Assembly: GCA_003049465.1 (NCBI GenBank)
Contig: PYSS01000086.1
Location: 110,590-174,589, forward strand
DNA from: Magnaporthiopsis rhizophila
Taxonomy: Eukaryota; Ascomycota; Sordariomycetes; Magnaporthales; Magnaporthaceae
Direction: 5' to 3'
DNA: 64,000 bases
Positions 34,153-45,878 of this stretch are shown piece by piece (position 1 is the first letter of the stretch; every line of letters begins with the position of its first letter). The position numbers and the translations under genes are program-made. The notes under the pieces are model-generated. The model did not search any database, was not told where the DNA came from, and was given only the letters and a program-made list of their open reading frames with translations.

Positions 34153-34564
34153 AAGGCTTGGTTTAGCAAATGCCCACCCAGTGTTATTTGCGGATTACAT
34201 TTTCAGGCCGGGGGCGGTGGGACAGGTCAATTGCTTTGATAGGGAATGAGTGCATGGCCTTGGAGTTATCTTGGGTTTCTTTCTTTTCTCGGGGCTAATT
34301 TAGTCGAGAATCGGCATCGTGTACTCTTGTCTGTGGGGAGTGCGAACACGCCAACGGACTTCCGCGGCGTGTGCTCAACCGCTTCAGCCGCCCAGGCAAA
34401 CGGCCATCGGGGCGGGTTGATAAATCGTCTATACCTGAGCTTAGCCTGTTCTCACGGGCACGGGCACCAAACTTCAAATATCGGAGCATGGCATAACTGG
34501 GGAGAGCTACCTAGCTACCTACTTACCTACCTATCTACACATAAGTAATCATACCGCCTCAACC
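34153..34564. other. Intergenic, with TACC-type repeats before the secreted-protein gene
   Basis: A run of TACCTAC/CTACCTA units (about 34508-34540) ends just upstream of the next start codon. No gene recognised. Confidence 0.45.
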
Positions 34565-35277
34565 ATGCTTCACTCCGTCTCGCTCGTCTTGTTATCGCTG
34601 GCCGGGATGGCCTCGACGTACACTCCACTAAACATCACGGCGCTCTCGTCTCGAGGCGGATACTCGGTGCTGGAGTGCTGGCAGCTGGAGACGGTGCCGG
34701 TCGAGGCCATGTCGGCCATGAATTACGACCTGGGCGACAGCGTCAAGGCGACCTGGTCCATCATCCAGCCGCGGACAACGGTTGGTGAAGCGTGGGCGCC
34801 GACTGTGCAGTATGTCACTTTTTTTCTTCTTTTCTTTTTTTTCTTTTGTGTCGTCATGGCCGAACGGGCGGGCGTGAAGCATTCGACGTAGCAATCGAGT
34901 AAATACTACCTAGATATGTGGGTAAAAAAGAACCAGACAGACGGCTAACTATAACCTCCAGACTCTCGGTAATCCTCAACGGCATGATCCGCATAACCTC
35001 GCCGGCCCCCGCGCCCGTCGGCGCCATGTCTAGCCCCGGGGTGGGCGGCGGCGCGGCGGCGGCGCCGGAGCAGAGCGTAGCCTACGTGGTCCCCGGCACG
35101 CTCGCGTCTTCGGTCGTCATCGCGGCCGACCTCAAGTCCGTCAGCACGCTCCGGGGCCACTTCACCGAGTTCCCGAGCGACGAGTCGACGGTGCTGGTGC
35201 AGGTGCCGTTCGAGGGCAACGTTGCGCCGCGCCACTCGGTCCTGCACGACGGGGCGTGTCGGCCACCGGCTGCTTGA
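34565..35277 (+). CDS. Small secreted protein of unknown function
   Basis: Exons 34565-34809 and 34962-35277; 186 aa. The intron is GTATGT...CTCCAG, phase 2, and has a long pyrimidine tract. A likely signal peptide covers residues 1-18 (LHSVSLVLLSLAGMAS). The mature protein has a compact beta-type pattern (YSVLECWQLETVPVEAM, ATWSIIQPRTTVGEAW, SVAYVVPGTLASSVVIAADL, VLVQVPFEG) with a Gly/Ala-rich loop in exon 2. I do not recognise a named family. Position and composition fit an uncharacterised extracellular or cell-wall protein of Sordariomycetes. Splicing is well supported by frame. Confidence 0.7.
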
Positions 35278-36042
35278 GGGATGTCCGGTGCCGGAGCCAG
35301 GAGTTTTTGTGTGTGGAGAGGGAGGGACGTGAGTTGAGGGTGCGCCCGAGTCGGATACCCACATCAGCGCCTAAGCGTGCTAAGGCAGCCCCGGGCAAAT
35401 GCCTTCCATGATGGTGTGATGATCTGCAGCCTCGTGCACCAGCACGACTTCTTTCCGGTGTCGGCAATTGCCCGACGATCGGGAGGGGATCACCGCCATC
35501 ACTATAAACGAAGCGGTCTGTCAGTACAAGCATTGATAAATGAGCTGCTCCGGGAGGAGAACACATCAATAGACCTCTGTGCTGACTGATGTCGCTGCTT
35601 GTCTCTGAGCGGTGAATCGGGTGGCTGCCGACCTGAGCCCTGCTCTGGGCTGCAGCAACCCCCATGATTTACAGCGGGTATAGCGGATTAAGGCCTCCCA
35701 TTCCGGGTGGGTCGATGGCGGTCGATTTCGGTATGTGGACCGGCCTGGACTCTTCCCCGGCAGGCAACTTAAAGTCCGGCGGGTGGCTTTTTTTCCCTTT
35801 GTTTCCTGCTCGCGGGCGCCTCGCCCTGCTCGTATATACGATTTTGCCGTCCAGTCCCACCAGACCCCCGTGCCCTGATTTTCTTGTCCTTTTGAGTGGT
35901 GGTGTCCGTGTTTCCTGCTGCTCCGGGACCCGGCTTTTGGTCCCAGTTTGCTTTGTGAAGTGACTTCCCCGTCCCCACTGGCTACCTTGGGCACTATCTT
36001 GGTGCTTTCGTTCCCCCCCTCTCCCTGCCACACCAAGAGGAA
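35278..36042. other. Intergenic, promoter of the MFS gene
   Basis: No gene recognised. TATATA at 35833-35838, about 205 nt upstream of the MFS start, could be a core promoter element. A long pyrimidine-rich stretch (about 35840-36030) precedes the ATG. Confidence 0.4.
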
Positions 36043-38183
36043 ATGAACCGCCCCTCAGACGAGACCACTCCGCTCATCGGACAGCCTGACAAGAAGTCGG
36101 GGCCGCGATGGTCGTCGACATCATGGAGTCCCGCCAACCGTGTCCTGTTGGCGGGCTTCCTCATCACACTGTCGTTTTCATTCACGCAGGTACCGTAAGT
36201 CCGCCGAATCCTAGCCGACTTATTTGGTCCATCTAATCTACAGCCCGCCGGTCACCCGTTTGTTTCCCTTGTCTGCATTGGACGGTTTGTTTGGGACAGA
36301 GATTTTGTCCAAGGTTGAGATCCAGCTGGGAAGCAGGAGGCTAATGTGTGGAATGTGATACATGGCTGCCCTGATATTTTAGTATCATCTACATCACCCG
36401 CCAAATGATGTGCGATGTTTACTACACCAGCCACCCACCGTACCAAGGCGATGGTGATCGCTGCAACCGCAATGAGATCTCGGCCAGCACCGCCACCCAG
36501 ATGAGCTACTTGGCGATGTCCACCACCATCTGCGGTAAGTCATGATCATCATCTCCTCATGCTCCCCGGAACATGTACTTTGTTGCCCACCCCGATGGGT
36601 CGACGACAACACCTTGCTGAAAAAAGTTGTGCGAAAGTGTAGGCACTATAAACTTGTTTGTCTCTGCGTGGCAGTCCAAAAGACTGGGACCTCGTGCGGC
36701 TCTATTATGCCAGGTATTCGTGCCGGCTATCCGTGTGGCGACACAGATCATCGGCGTGATCCTGGGTGGACAGCGCGGGATCATCACCATCCAAGCAACC
36801 CAGCTTATCACTATTCTCGGAGGTCCTGCCGGGTATCTGTCAGTTTTATCCCCTCCTTCCTAGTAGCCCATCATCGGTGTCCCAGACCATGTTGCTGAAT
36901 CCCCGACCGTCGCTGCACGCTAGGGTCCTCGTAAACACCATTGCAAGCGAGGTGGTTGAGCCGATGCAGCGGACGGCCGTTTTCGGTCAGCTCCAGGGCT
37001 GCACCATGCTTGGCCAGGCTATCGGCTTCCTAACCGGCGGGATGATTGGCGACACTTTTGGCATTCGCAAGCCTTTCGAGACGGCGTTCTGCTCGTTCCT
37101 GATCGCCACCGTCTATGTCCAGCTCTGCCTACCCTATATCCCACCAGAGCAGATCAGCCAGAGCAGGAACACAGAGAAGGGTATCAAGGGCTTCTTTGCG
37201 CCACTGAAGGTTCTCGCGCCGCAGACGATCAGGCTTCAGAACGGCCAGGTCAAGAAGCACTACGGTGTTTTCTTCCTGTGCTGCGGCGTCTTTACGGGCG
37301 TGGTGAGTTATAGTGGCTAAGCTGGTGCCTCTGATTTATTCGGTATATTCACGGAAGAGTTGTTCTGCTCACAGTGTCAATCATAGCTCGCAACGGGCTA
37401 CGTGGCGACTTTGGTGCAACTTTACGCCACGTCGCAGTTCGGTTTCAACCAAGCCGACAACGGCTTTCTCACCTCTGGGAACGCCCTGATGCGCGCCATC
37501 TTTCTTACCTTCATGTTTCCCAGGATTATCGACTGGGGCCGAAAACGGTTCCTGGCTACTAAACATGCTTCGCCCGCATCAGTCGAGCCCGTCGAAGCCG
37601 CCGGGCCTGGCGAGATTCCGACTGAGCCGGCCCATTTTGACGCTCCCTCCGGGGTCCAGGGCGAGGACCAGCCCAACGAGCCTATGGTGACTTCTCAGCC
37701 CAATGAAAGAGCAAGTTGCGGGTTTGATCTGTATTTTCTCCGCTCCAGCCTTCTCGTGGACGGTGCCGTCACCACAGTCTCGGCGTTCGCCAGCGAGGGC
37801 TGGCACATGTACGTGGCTGCCCTCCTACTTCCTTTTGGCTCGGGCACCGCTCCTGCGGCCAAAGGAGTCATCACCGAGATGTGCCCGCCATCGCAACGGG
37901 CTGATGCACTCGGCGCGATCACGCTGGTGGAGAACATTGCTCGGTTGTCCACGCTTGGGCTTTTTGGCTTCATCTTCGCCTCGTTTTCCGAGATTGGCAA
38001 GGAATATCTCACATTCTTCATCAATGCAGTGAGTCCATCTCCGGCATTCTACACTCGTAATCCATTACCTAGATGCCTGCTAACCTCACGCAGGCAGTCG
38101 CTGTGGTGGCCACGGTCGTCCTTTTGCTTTCACATTTCCCACCGGAGAACAGCGAGCTCGTCGAGGACGAGGACGAGGAGTGA
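36043..38183 (+). CDS. Major facilitator superfamily transporter
   Basis: Six exons: 36043-36194, 36383-36534, 36643-36832, 36924-37302, 37387-38028 and 38094-38183; 534 aa. Borders are GT-AG and frame closes throughout; the exon 3/4 junction (GTATCT donor, GCTAG acceptor) is the least sure. A short hydrophilic N-terminus (PSDETTPLIGQ) precedes the first helix VLLAGFLITLSFSFTQVP. Conserved MFS features are TILGGPAG and AVFGQLQGCTMLGQAIGFLTGGMIGD before the long central loop. The second half has VATLVQLYATSQFGF, MYVAALLLPFGSGTAPAAKGVITEMCPPSQRADALGAI and an acidic tail (VEDEDEE). The layout resembles the proton-coupled folate/SLC46-like fungal group. Substrate unknown; plasma membrane likely. 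Confidence 0.85.
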
Positions 38184-38486
38184 TGAACGAATCAAGGTAA
38201 TGAGATCGTTAGCTCGTTATTTTAGGGCGAGGGTGAATGCTATATGTACAATCATCGGGGCCACCAGGTAGATACCTCTCTCCCTGCCAAGATCTCAAAC
38301 TCCCGCTGTCGGCACTCCGGGGAGATACAGACTGTACGAAAAAAAAGCCGAACAGGGAATCAACAGGGATGGATCGAGAATATGTTATCACAAACAAACC
38401 ACGATGGCTCAGCCAACCGAGACCCCACATCGTCTTGTCCTCTCCCTACGCCTCCTGTCAGCCATCACGACAACAACCAGGTATGA

Positions 38487-39452
38487 TTACCAGCCCCGCG
38501 AAGCCAGCTTGTCGGCTTGGGGCAGGCTGTCGCAGTTAATGCCAACCATGGCCTCGCCTAAGCCGGTGCTGAACTCGGCCAGGACCTTGGGATCCTTGTA
38601 GTGGGTGGTGGCCTGGACGATGGCCCGCGCACGCTTTGCCGGGTCTCCGGACTTGAAGATGCCACTGCCCACAAATACGCCGTCACAGCCGAGCTGCATC
38701 ATGAGGGCGGCATCGGCTGGGGTGGCGATGCCACCTGCGGCGAAGTTGACGACGGGGAGGCGACCCAGCTCGGCCGTCTGCTTGAGCAGGGCGGCGTCGA
38801 CCTCGAGCTCGCGGGCGAGCTGGCGGATAGCCAGATCGCCGCCGTCGGCGAGGGCGGCACGGGCGCGGGCGATGTCGGCCTTGAGGGTGCGCATATGGGT
38901 GACGGCCTGGACGACGTCGCCGGTGCCGGCCTCGCCCTTTGTGCGGATCATGGCGGCGCCCTCAGCAATGCGGCGCAGGGCCTCGCCCAGGCCGCGGCAG
39001 CCGCAGACGAAGGGGACGGCGAAGCCCGACTTCTCGATGTGGTACTTCTCGTCGGCAGGCGTCAGGACCTCGCTCTCGTCGATGTAGTCGATCTCGAGCG
39101 CCTCGAGGATCTGGGCCTCGACGAAGTGGCCGATGCGCGCTTTGGCCATGACGGGGATGGTGACGGCGGCCTTGATCTCGTTGATGACGTGCGGGTCGCT
39201 CATGCGGGCGACGCCGCCGTCCTTGCGGATGTCGGCCGGCACGCGCTCGAGCGCCATGACGGCGCAGGCGCCCGCCTCCTCGGCGATGCGGGCCTGCTCC
39301 GCGTTGGTCACGTCCATGATGACGCCACCCTTGAGCATCTGCGCCAGCCCGGCCTTGACGGCGAAGCTGGGGATCGACTTGGCGCTGCCGCTCGCCGGGG
39401 TCGCGGCCGCGGAGGAGTGGCCATTGGCCGTGGCCGACGCGTCTGAGGCCAT
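38487..39452 (-). CDS. pdx1: Pyridoxal 5'-phosphate synthase subunit PDX1 (SNZ)
   Basis: Intronless, 321 aa. PDX1 condenses ribose 5-phosphate, glyceraldehyde 3-phosphate and ammonia to pyridoxal phosphate in a (beta/alpha)8 barrel that assembles as a dodecamer. Very strong conservation: AQMLKGGVIMDVTNAEQARIAEEAGACAVMALERVPADIR, MAKARIGHFVEAQIL (with an active-site Lys), IDESEVLTPAD, VCGCRGLGEALRRI, NFAAGGIATPADAALMMQLGCDGVFVGSGIFKS. The N-terminus is an Ala/Ser-rich extension of about 25 aa before FAVKAGL. Ammonia is delivered by the PDX2 glutaminase, whose gene lies divergently 1.7 kb away. Confidence 0.98.
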   Translation of the reverse strand: MASDASATANGHSSAAATPASGSAKSIPSFAVKAGLAQMLKGGVIMDVTNAEQARIAEEAGACAVMALERVPADIRKDGGVARMSDPHVINEIKAAVTIPVMAKARIGHFVEAQILEALEIDYIDESEVLTPADEKYHIEKSGFAVPFVCGCRGLGEALRRIAEGAAMIRTKGEAGTGDVVQAVTHMRTLKADIARARAALADGGDLAIRQLARELEVDAALLKQTAELGRLPVVNFAAGGIATPADAALMMQLGCDGVFVGSGIFKSGDPAKRARAIVQATTHYKDPKVLAEFSTGLGEAMVGINCDSLPQADKLASRGW

Positions 39453-41150
39453 TGTGAGTGGCTCTGTGTTATGCGTCCGTATGTATGTGTGTGCGGTCGA
39501 GAAGAGGCGAAGTTGGGAGCCAGGCCGACGATTCCCCTAACGAAGGACGAGGAGAAGACTAAACTAGGTAACAAGGTGTACCTTACTAAACACCTCCTCG
39601 AGAGACTGAGGTTACCTTTGCCTGCAAAAGACAAGGAAGAGCACGCTCCAAGGGCAGCTTGGTCGAGATTCGGCAACCAAATCACACAAAAAAAGTTGCT
39701 ATCCCTACACACCTCTGATCGATGGGTTCTTGGGAAGCCAAAACTTTTTTTTATAGACAAAGTCTATGCCGGTGGAAAGCGCAAGCGATAGGAGGGGGGC
39801 CTCCCCTGGTGTCTTGAGTCACTGAGCAGAACTGATTGGAGGTGGGGTTGGCTAGGTCGGCAAGGGCGCCCAGTGGCAGCAGCGATTTCGGCTGGAAGCA
39901 CATGAGCCGCGCGCCGAGTCGACCGGGCCCGACCGGGCGACCGCACAAGCCCATATGCGACATTTTTCTTCTCTCGGACAGGGGCGAGTTCTCTGGTACC
40001 TAGGTATGTACCTACCTACCTACCTACCTAGGTACCTAGGGATGCTCGAGAAACGAGCAGGGGTTGCCGCCGCTCGGAGGGGACAACATGTCTAGGTCGT
40101 CCTCTCTTCCATGCAGGCGGTCGTTTTGGGAAGTAAGGTGCACAACAAAACTGTCATAGTTCTGCCAGCTGCAGGTCTTGGAACCTGCAGCAGAAATTTC
40201 AGACCGCTGCACAAAGGGGACGTCGTGCAGTGACATTTCCTTGATTCCTAATCGCCCCGATGGCGGCAGGCAAATTTACCTAGAGGTGTGCGAGTTGGCG
40301 GCTTCGCTTACTGCCACGCCTGGCGCTAACAGCATGCACGCGATCATATGGGAAACTTGGCCACTGACCAAAGGAAGGTAAGAGGCGAGGTCCGCCATGC
40401 TGTCAGCGTCAGCGGCTGGGTCGCATACCCCGCGAGATACGCTTTACGGCTGGCCTCGGCGATGCTGGGTAGGTCAATTTAGGTAAAGTGCCGGAGCCCA
40501 TTACCTTAACCTTAGGTAGCAGGTCTGCCCGTTTTGCTCTCTTGCAGAGTGTCGGCTACCCCCGTCGTGTCGCTCATTTCTTTCCATTTGTCGAGTCACG
40601 CCCGGTCCCGACCTGCACGGCAAGGGCCAGGTTTTGTTGGTAATGGGTCCGTCCTCCCGTGTCTGACACGGGCGGCGCACTTTGGCCACGCCTTCACCTC
40701 AACTTTGCAGCCGTCTGTGTTGCGCCGACTGCGGAACCCGCCCGGTCCTCATGTCGCGCCACTTTCCCGGCGAATATTCCGGCGGCAAAAGATGAAAGAG
40801 AACGGTACATGTACTTGGCACACGACGTTCGGTCGCACCGAAGCTGCAAAGCACACGCCCTTATCTATTGCGTTGTCTCACAGCAGTGGTTCCTCTATTC
40901 TGCCAGCCGAGTGACTAACACCTACTAAAAGCTTGGCATTGACCCCCTATCAACATTTGAATTCCAGCTGGATACGCTGGGCTTTATCCTATCATTTTTG
41001 TTCTGTGTTTCATGTACCTCGTCTCTGCCGCCTGGACTTTCTAGAAATTCGCCTGGAAGCCCTAACCCAGGAGGGTTTCCGTTCTCACACTCTACCATCG
41101 CATCTGTTGACCGATCCCCTGGGTATAAAAAAAAAAAAAAGGAGAAAAAA
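39453..41150. promoter_or_regulatory. Shared upstream region of PDX1 and PDX2
   Basis: 1.7 kb between two divergent starts. It holds a TACC tetranucleotide cluster that is also palindromic (TACCTACC...CTAGGTACCTAGG, about 39998-40039). No gene recognised; ORFs up to 135 codons are shadows. Joint regulation is plausible but not shown. Confidence 0.5.
39998..40039. repeat. TACC/GGTA tetranucleotide repeat
   Basis: Short TACC and GGTA units around a palindromic CCTAGGTACCTAGG. Similar but unlinked TACC-type clusters occur at about 24130-24290 and 34500-34540. Confidence 0.85.
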
Positions 41151-42078
41151 ATGAAGGCGTCTAGAACAATGACGGTCGGCGTCCTGGCGCTCCAGGGCGC
41201 ATTCGCCGAGCACCTCACCTTGCTTCACAAGGCAGCAGCAGTCATTGCTGGCGGCAGCAGAGGCTCAGGTACAGGCACACCTCCCGCGTTCGAGTTCGTC
41301 GAGGTCCGGACGCTGGAGCAGCTGGACCGCTGCGATGCTCTGGTCATCCCCGGTGGCGAAAGCACGACCCTAGCCTTTGTGGCCAAGCAGACGAACCTTA
41401 TGGAGCCGCTAAAGCGATTCGTCAAGTAGGTGCTTCTTTTTTTTTTCTCCCCTGCTTTTTGCTCCGCTCTCGGAGTTGTCTGCTACTACCTCATCGTGGC
41501 AGGCACGCACGCCTATCCTTTTACCCACCAAGATCCTTTCAGTTTTGTGCCCAAGAATCGGCAGCTATTACGGAATACCAAGCTAAACAAAAGGCATCAC
41601 CAGAATTGACTCAAAACCGACCTGGGGCACCTGTGCAGGCCTCATCCTGCTGGCCGACGAAGCCACAGGCGCAAAGAAGGGCGGCCAGGAGCTGGTGGGC
41701 GGTCTGCACGTCCGAGCCCACAGGAACCATTTCGGTCGCCAGGTGCACAGCTTCCAGGTCGGCCTGGACCTCCCTTTCCTCGCAGATCTTCATCGTGGCG
41801 GCGACGGCGGCAAGGGGGAAGTGGCCTCGGGGCCTTTCCCGGGCGTCTTCATCCGTGCCCCCGTCGTCGAGAAGATTCTGCCGAGCGGCGACGCGGCGGT
41901 CCCTCACGTCGAGGTGCTTGGTTCCGTGCCCCGTGGCGGCGGCGCTGGCGATGAGGACATCATTGCCGTCCGCCAGGGCAACATCTTTGCTACAAGCTTC
42001 CACCCGGAGCTGACGGACGATGTTCGTGTCCACCTGTGGTGGCTGCAGCAAGCTGTCAAGGCCTGGAACGACAGCTAG
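41151..42078 (+). CDS. pdx2: PLP synthase glutaminase subunit PDX2 (SNO)
   Basis: Exons 41151-41425 and 41604-42078; 249 aa. The intron (GTAGGT...CACCAG, 178 nt, phase 2) restores KIDSKPTWGTCAGLILL. A class-I glutamine amidotransferase that frees ammonia from glutamine and channels it to PDX1. Visible motifs are VGVLALQGAFAEH (N-terminus), LVIPGGESTT (oxyanion strand), GTCAG with the nucleophilic Cys, HVRAHRNHFGRQVHSFQ, and the His-Glu pair in SFHPEL. All three members of the catalytic triad are kept. The start is ATG after an A-rich leader (GGAGAAAAAA); a second Met (MTVGVLAL, six residues on) could also serve. Confidence 0.96.
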
Positions 42079-43373
42079 CGATCCATGATTGTATGGTTCG
42101 GCTCTGCTTTGGTGTGTGTTGTTACAGATGACTATGTTACAGACATGTTGGCGTTCTTAAATAACATCTAGAGCGAGCTGTTGGACATCAGGAGTTACTA
42201 AGGGAATAGACCGGTCATGGCAGCACGCTGAAATCTAAATATTCCAAATGTGGAACGATGTATTCCCTACTTGGAGCTCGGGCGAGGTCGGCCAAGGCCT
42301 GCCATTCATTATATAGACCTAGGCGCCGACCTTGAGCATGATATGAGCAAAGCGTCCATGCCTCGCACACCCGAGACGGCGTTGACCAACTGGGGCATAG
42401 GTTTCGCGGCCAAGCTGTGGTTTGAGTTCACTATCTACCTCTTCGACTTCGGCCACCTGGCGGTACGCACCCACCTTAAGAGGACTGGCCGGGGTGGGAC
42501 ATTACACGACCGAATACGACGAGAGCGCCGCGGTTGTACCGGCCCGGCGTCGGCGTCAGTTCGGTCCGGTTCGGGCTCCGGGGGCTGCTAAACCTCTGGA
42601 AAATAAACGATGCGTACGGCACCATCTCCCCGCCATGGCGAGGCGTGCTCCGCAATGCATCACAACAAGCTACCGACACGAGGTCCTGCGTTTCAGCCTT
42701 CTGCCTAGCCGCCGCTGGTGCGAGCTCGGCGACTACCACATGAGCGCGCGGCTAACAAGTCCTGCTGCGACTCCGTCAAGGGGGAGGACTGGCCCGCTCC
42801 AAACGGGCCCCAAATCTCCGTTCTAGGCTAGCTCGGCCTCGATGTCCTATAATTCTGAGGAGCGCCTCCTCACTCAGGGTAACGAGGATCTAACCGATAA
42901 AGGTCTGCTTGGCCTGTCCCATACCATGAGAGACCGGGTCAAGAGATGCGCGCCGTAATTTAGATTCCTGGTATCTAATATTAATCCAAGCGTCACCAGC
43001 CCTCGATACCTCAGATGGCACAATGCTGTCCAGCTGCGTGGCAATACCAACAGCCACCACGTACAAGGCAGGAACCTACTCTCCTCCTGCAAAAAGGCAT
43101 GTTCAGCAGTCACAAGCGGAACGGAAGACGTGTTTGATCACTGAACTTTTCACCGTAGCAACGCTGCGCCCTATATAAAATCAAAACTCCTAGTAGCCCT
43201 ATATATACACAAAAAGAAATTTTATCTACCCCAGCAACCGCCATCGTGGAAGGATGGGTCGAAGCCGGGCCTCGCCGCTTCAGCATGTCCACGCCACACC
43301 AGCTGTACGGCCTAGTGCTCGGCGCGCGCGAGTAACGGTGGCGACGGCGGCAGCGTCAACCATGGCCACCCGC
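42079..43373. other. Intergenic, no gene called
   Basis: A frame from 42343 with G/C-rich third positions (about 42343-42462, then a GTACGC donor-like site) could be a first exon, but no second exon or family supports it. Otherwise nothing seen. Confidence 0.4.
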
Positions 43374-44005
43374 CTATAGGGCGAAGCACTTGATGGCCTG
43401 CGCCTTGTTGCCCCAGCTGATCTCGGGGTCGTCAAGGTCCTGGTGGACCCCGCCGGATCCCAGGCGGTCGCCCAAGTCGTTGTCGAACCCGGGGCGGACA
43501 TTACAGTCGGGGAAGCTGAGTAGGGGTGTCAGATACCCATCCACATGGCTGGGTATTCCAAGGATGTCTTTTTTTAAGCACTTACGCAAACAGTGTGCAC
43601 TCAGTTGTTCCGCGAGGGCCGTTCTGGACCGAAGACAGGCCGGCGGCGGTTCCGGGAGGGAAGTCGGCGCGGATGTCGACTTGTACGGGGACCGAGCTGT
43701 CAGCATAGCTCTCTGCATGCACGCACGCAACCGACCCGCCTCCGGGAGGGCCGATGATGGAAAATTGGCTGGTTGGGTTTCCAGTCGAGGGCGAGATAGG
43801 GGAGGGGTGAAAAATACTTACTGCACTGCCCATGAGGGACCTCGTAGCGCTTGTGGAAGCCGGCGAAGCTGGGGAGAGAGTACGCGTCCATCCAGGACGA
43901 GCCCGCACGGGCCTGTAGGTCCTGTGGCTGCTGGCCAGTCGGAGCGCAGTCGGCGACGCCGAGGAAGGCGGCGCAGATGGCCGCGAGAACAGAACTTGTC
44001 TTCAT
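43374..44005 (-). CDS. Small secreted protein, family not recognised
   Basis: Exons 44005-43822, 43712-43586 and 43515-43374; 150 aa. Introns are GTAAGT...TGCAG and GTAAGT...CTCAG, frame kept. A signal peptide ends near SVLAAICAAFLGVADCA. A short propeptide-like part (PTGQQPQDLQARAG) precedes a beta-rich core with Cys residues in HGQCK, TTECTLF, PDCNV and IKCFAL, likely in two disulfides. A TATATA (minus strand, about 44168) stands 160 nt upstream. Size, Cys content and a possible Kex2-like site (HKRYE) fit a fungal effector or extracellular protein, but no named family is evident. Confidence 0.72.
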
Positions 44006-45771
44006 TGTTTTGACGAGAACAGTAGAATAGTAGAATATCAAGGCGGTGAGGTACCTGGTGGAAAGTGAGGGAGCGAGAGATGGAGGCCAATAAAAGTAGT
44101 GTAAAAGCTGGATGGGCGTGAAACAAGGGTGTTTTGGACATGACGACTTGGGGACCGACCTCGAGAATATATACCCAACGAGGTATCCCGATCGACGAAG
44201 AGAAACGGCACTTTGGTCTGGCCGAAGAAGGGACGCCCGTGGCCGGTACCGACCTAATCAGGGGCACGTCAGCTGTCAGATGTGATGTCAAACTAAGATC
44301 GGCCCCAACACAGCCAGGCAAAAGTGACAGGCATGCTGCGGGTGATTCGATCGCCAGTGCTTGCTTGGCTGGGCTAAACTAGTGTCAGGGGTCCCGGCCT
44401 GTCGCGCCCTTACAAATTTTGTGATTGTGACCTGTAAGTGCCGGACGCAGAGGCCTGATTGGCTTCCACACAGGCGGGCACTAAAAACCCTCCAGGGGCG
44501 GGCGGCTAGCGTTAACCCCACAATCACAGCACTCTTTCGAGTGCGTAAGCTTCTGTGAACTGACATTGGACGGCAGCGACGTTAAGGTGATGCCCGAGGG
44601 CCGTCACGCGCAGTCACAACCAGAAACGGGAACAAATCACGGCCCCCATAGTCCAACGACGGGAGCCTCGAAAGGCATCTGACGACATGGGGCAGCGAGT
44701 GAATCAATTGGCGCGGGGTCTGATTTGTTCTCGGGGGCGCCATTAATCACTCGACCCGTCAAGGTATGGTATCAATGACCAGACAGAATGGAGGCCAAGC
44801 CCCGCCCCATAGCACCCGTGCCCGACACTTGACGATCAATTGAGGCGATTCCGGCCGGGCCCGCTATCATCAATCTCCATTTCCTGGCTCAACTGTGATG
44901 CATGCTTTTGTATTTTACCGGCCTCGGCAGGTTGCGGTATTGTCACCACACTAACCAACTCACATCACACCCACCGAAAACTTGGCACAGGCGCAGCAAA
45001 CCACAGACGAACCAGGGACAACTCCGCCTTGGCTGCCTCCTCCCTCGGCCCGGTGGCGGCCTTGTCACTCCGAGGAGCCAACATCCATCAAATGCATGAT
45101 ACAACACCGCACGCCCTTGTGGGGGCCGTCACCTGGCAGCCTTGCTCTCCATCGGCTAGCCGCCGGGAGAGGAGGCGGAAGGGGCCGATGCTGTTGGCCC
45201 CCATCCATCCCATTTCAGGCTTTGGGCTGTCACCAACGTGCATGCGAGCTCCCGACGCGGAGGTGACCAATGTCGTTGGTGTGACGAGCAACAAAAGTGT
45301 GGGGGCCCGAGACCAGCGACTGGGCAAAACGCAGGCCAGGTTGTCACCCATCAAGTAGCATGAGGCCATCAAGCCAGGCGCCAGTGTAGCACGAGCCGCC
45401 CATGTGTATGTGCATGTTGGTGACGGACCGGCTGCACCCCGCGTGGCCACCTCGCAGACCAAATGCTCGTCACCAGCCCCCGGGACGATACCGTCACCAC
45501 TGACAGCCAGGCACGTCGCCCAAAAAAAAAACCGATAACCAAAAAGTAACCTCTCCCGAATAAAACTCGGTTAAGCTTCTTTTTTTTTTTGAAGGGAGGT
45601 TGTTTATTGCTGCCCATCTAATTAATGAGTGGCCTTTGGGTGTATCGCTTTTTTCCTGGTCTGCATGTCGGTTGAGCCGGACAAGGAGGTCAATTCCATG
45701 CTGCAAAAACACACCCTTTTTACAGGCTCCTGCTGAGAACGGCTCTCCCTCAAACATGCACTGCGCCCGCC
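44006..45771. other. Intergenic, no gene recognised
   Basis: 1.8 kb between the small secreted gene and the methyltransferase 3' end. The 172-codon ORF at 44840 and overlapping minus-strand ORFs have no family match and are not supported. AT/homopolymer runs occur at 45515-45595. Confidence 0.45.
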
Positions 45772-45838
45772 CTAAAACTCGGCCTTCTGACCGTACGTGA
45801 TGGCACTGCCGCGACAGAAAGGTGAGTTAGTAAGCTTG

Positions 45839-45878
<40 letters not shown>

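Noticed and set aside
38601..39446. 281-codon plus-strand ORF
   Set aside because: Antisense shadow of PDX1.
42250..42591. 113-codon ORF with partly good codon bias
   Set aside because: A possible exon, but no partner exon or homologous motif; left as intergenic.
44840..45358. 172-codon ORF
   Set aside because: No family, no splice support, composition unlike the accepted genes.
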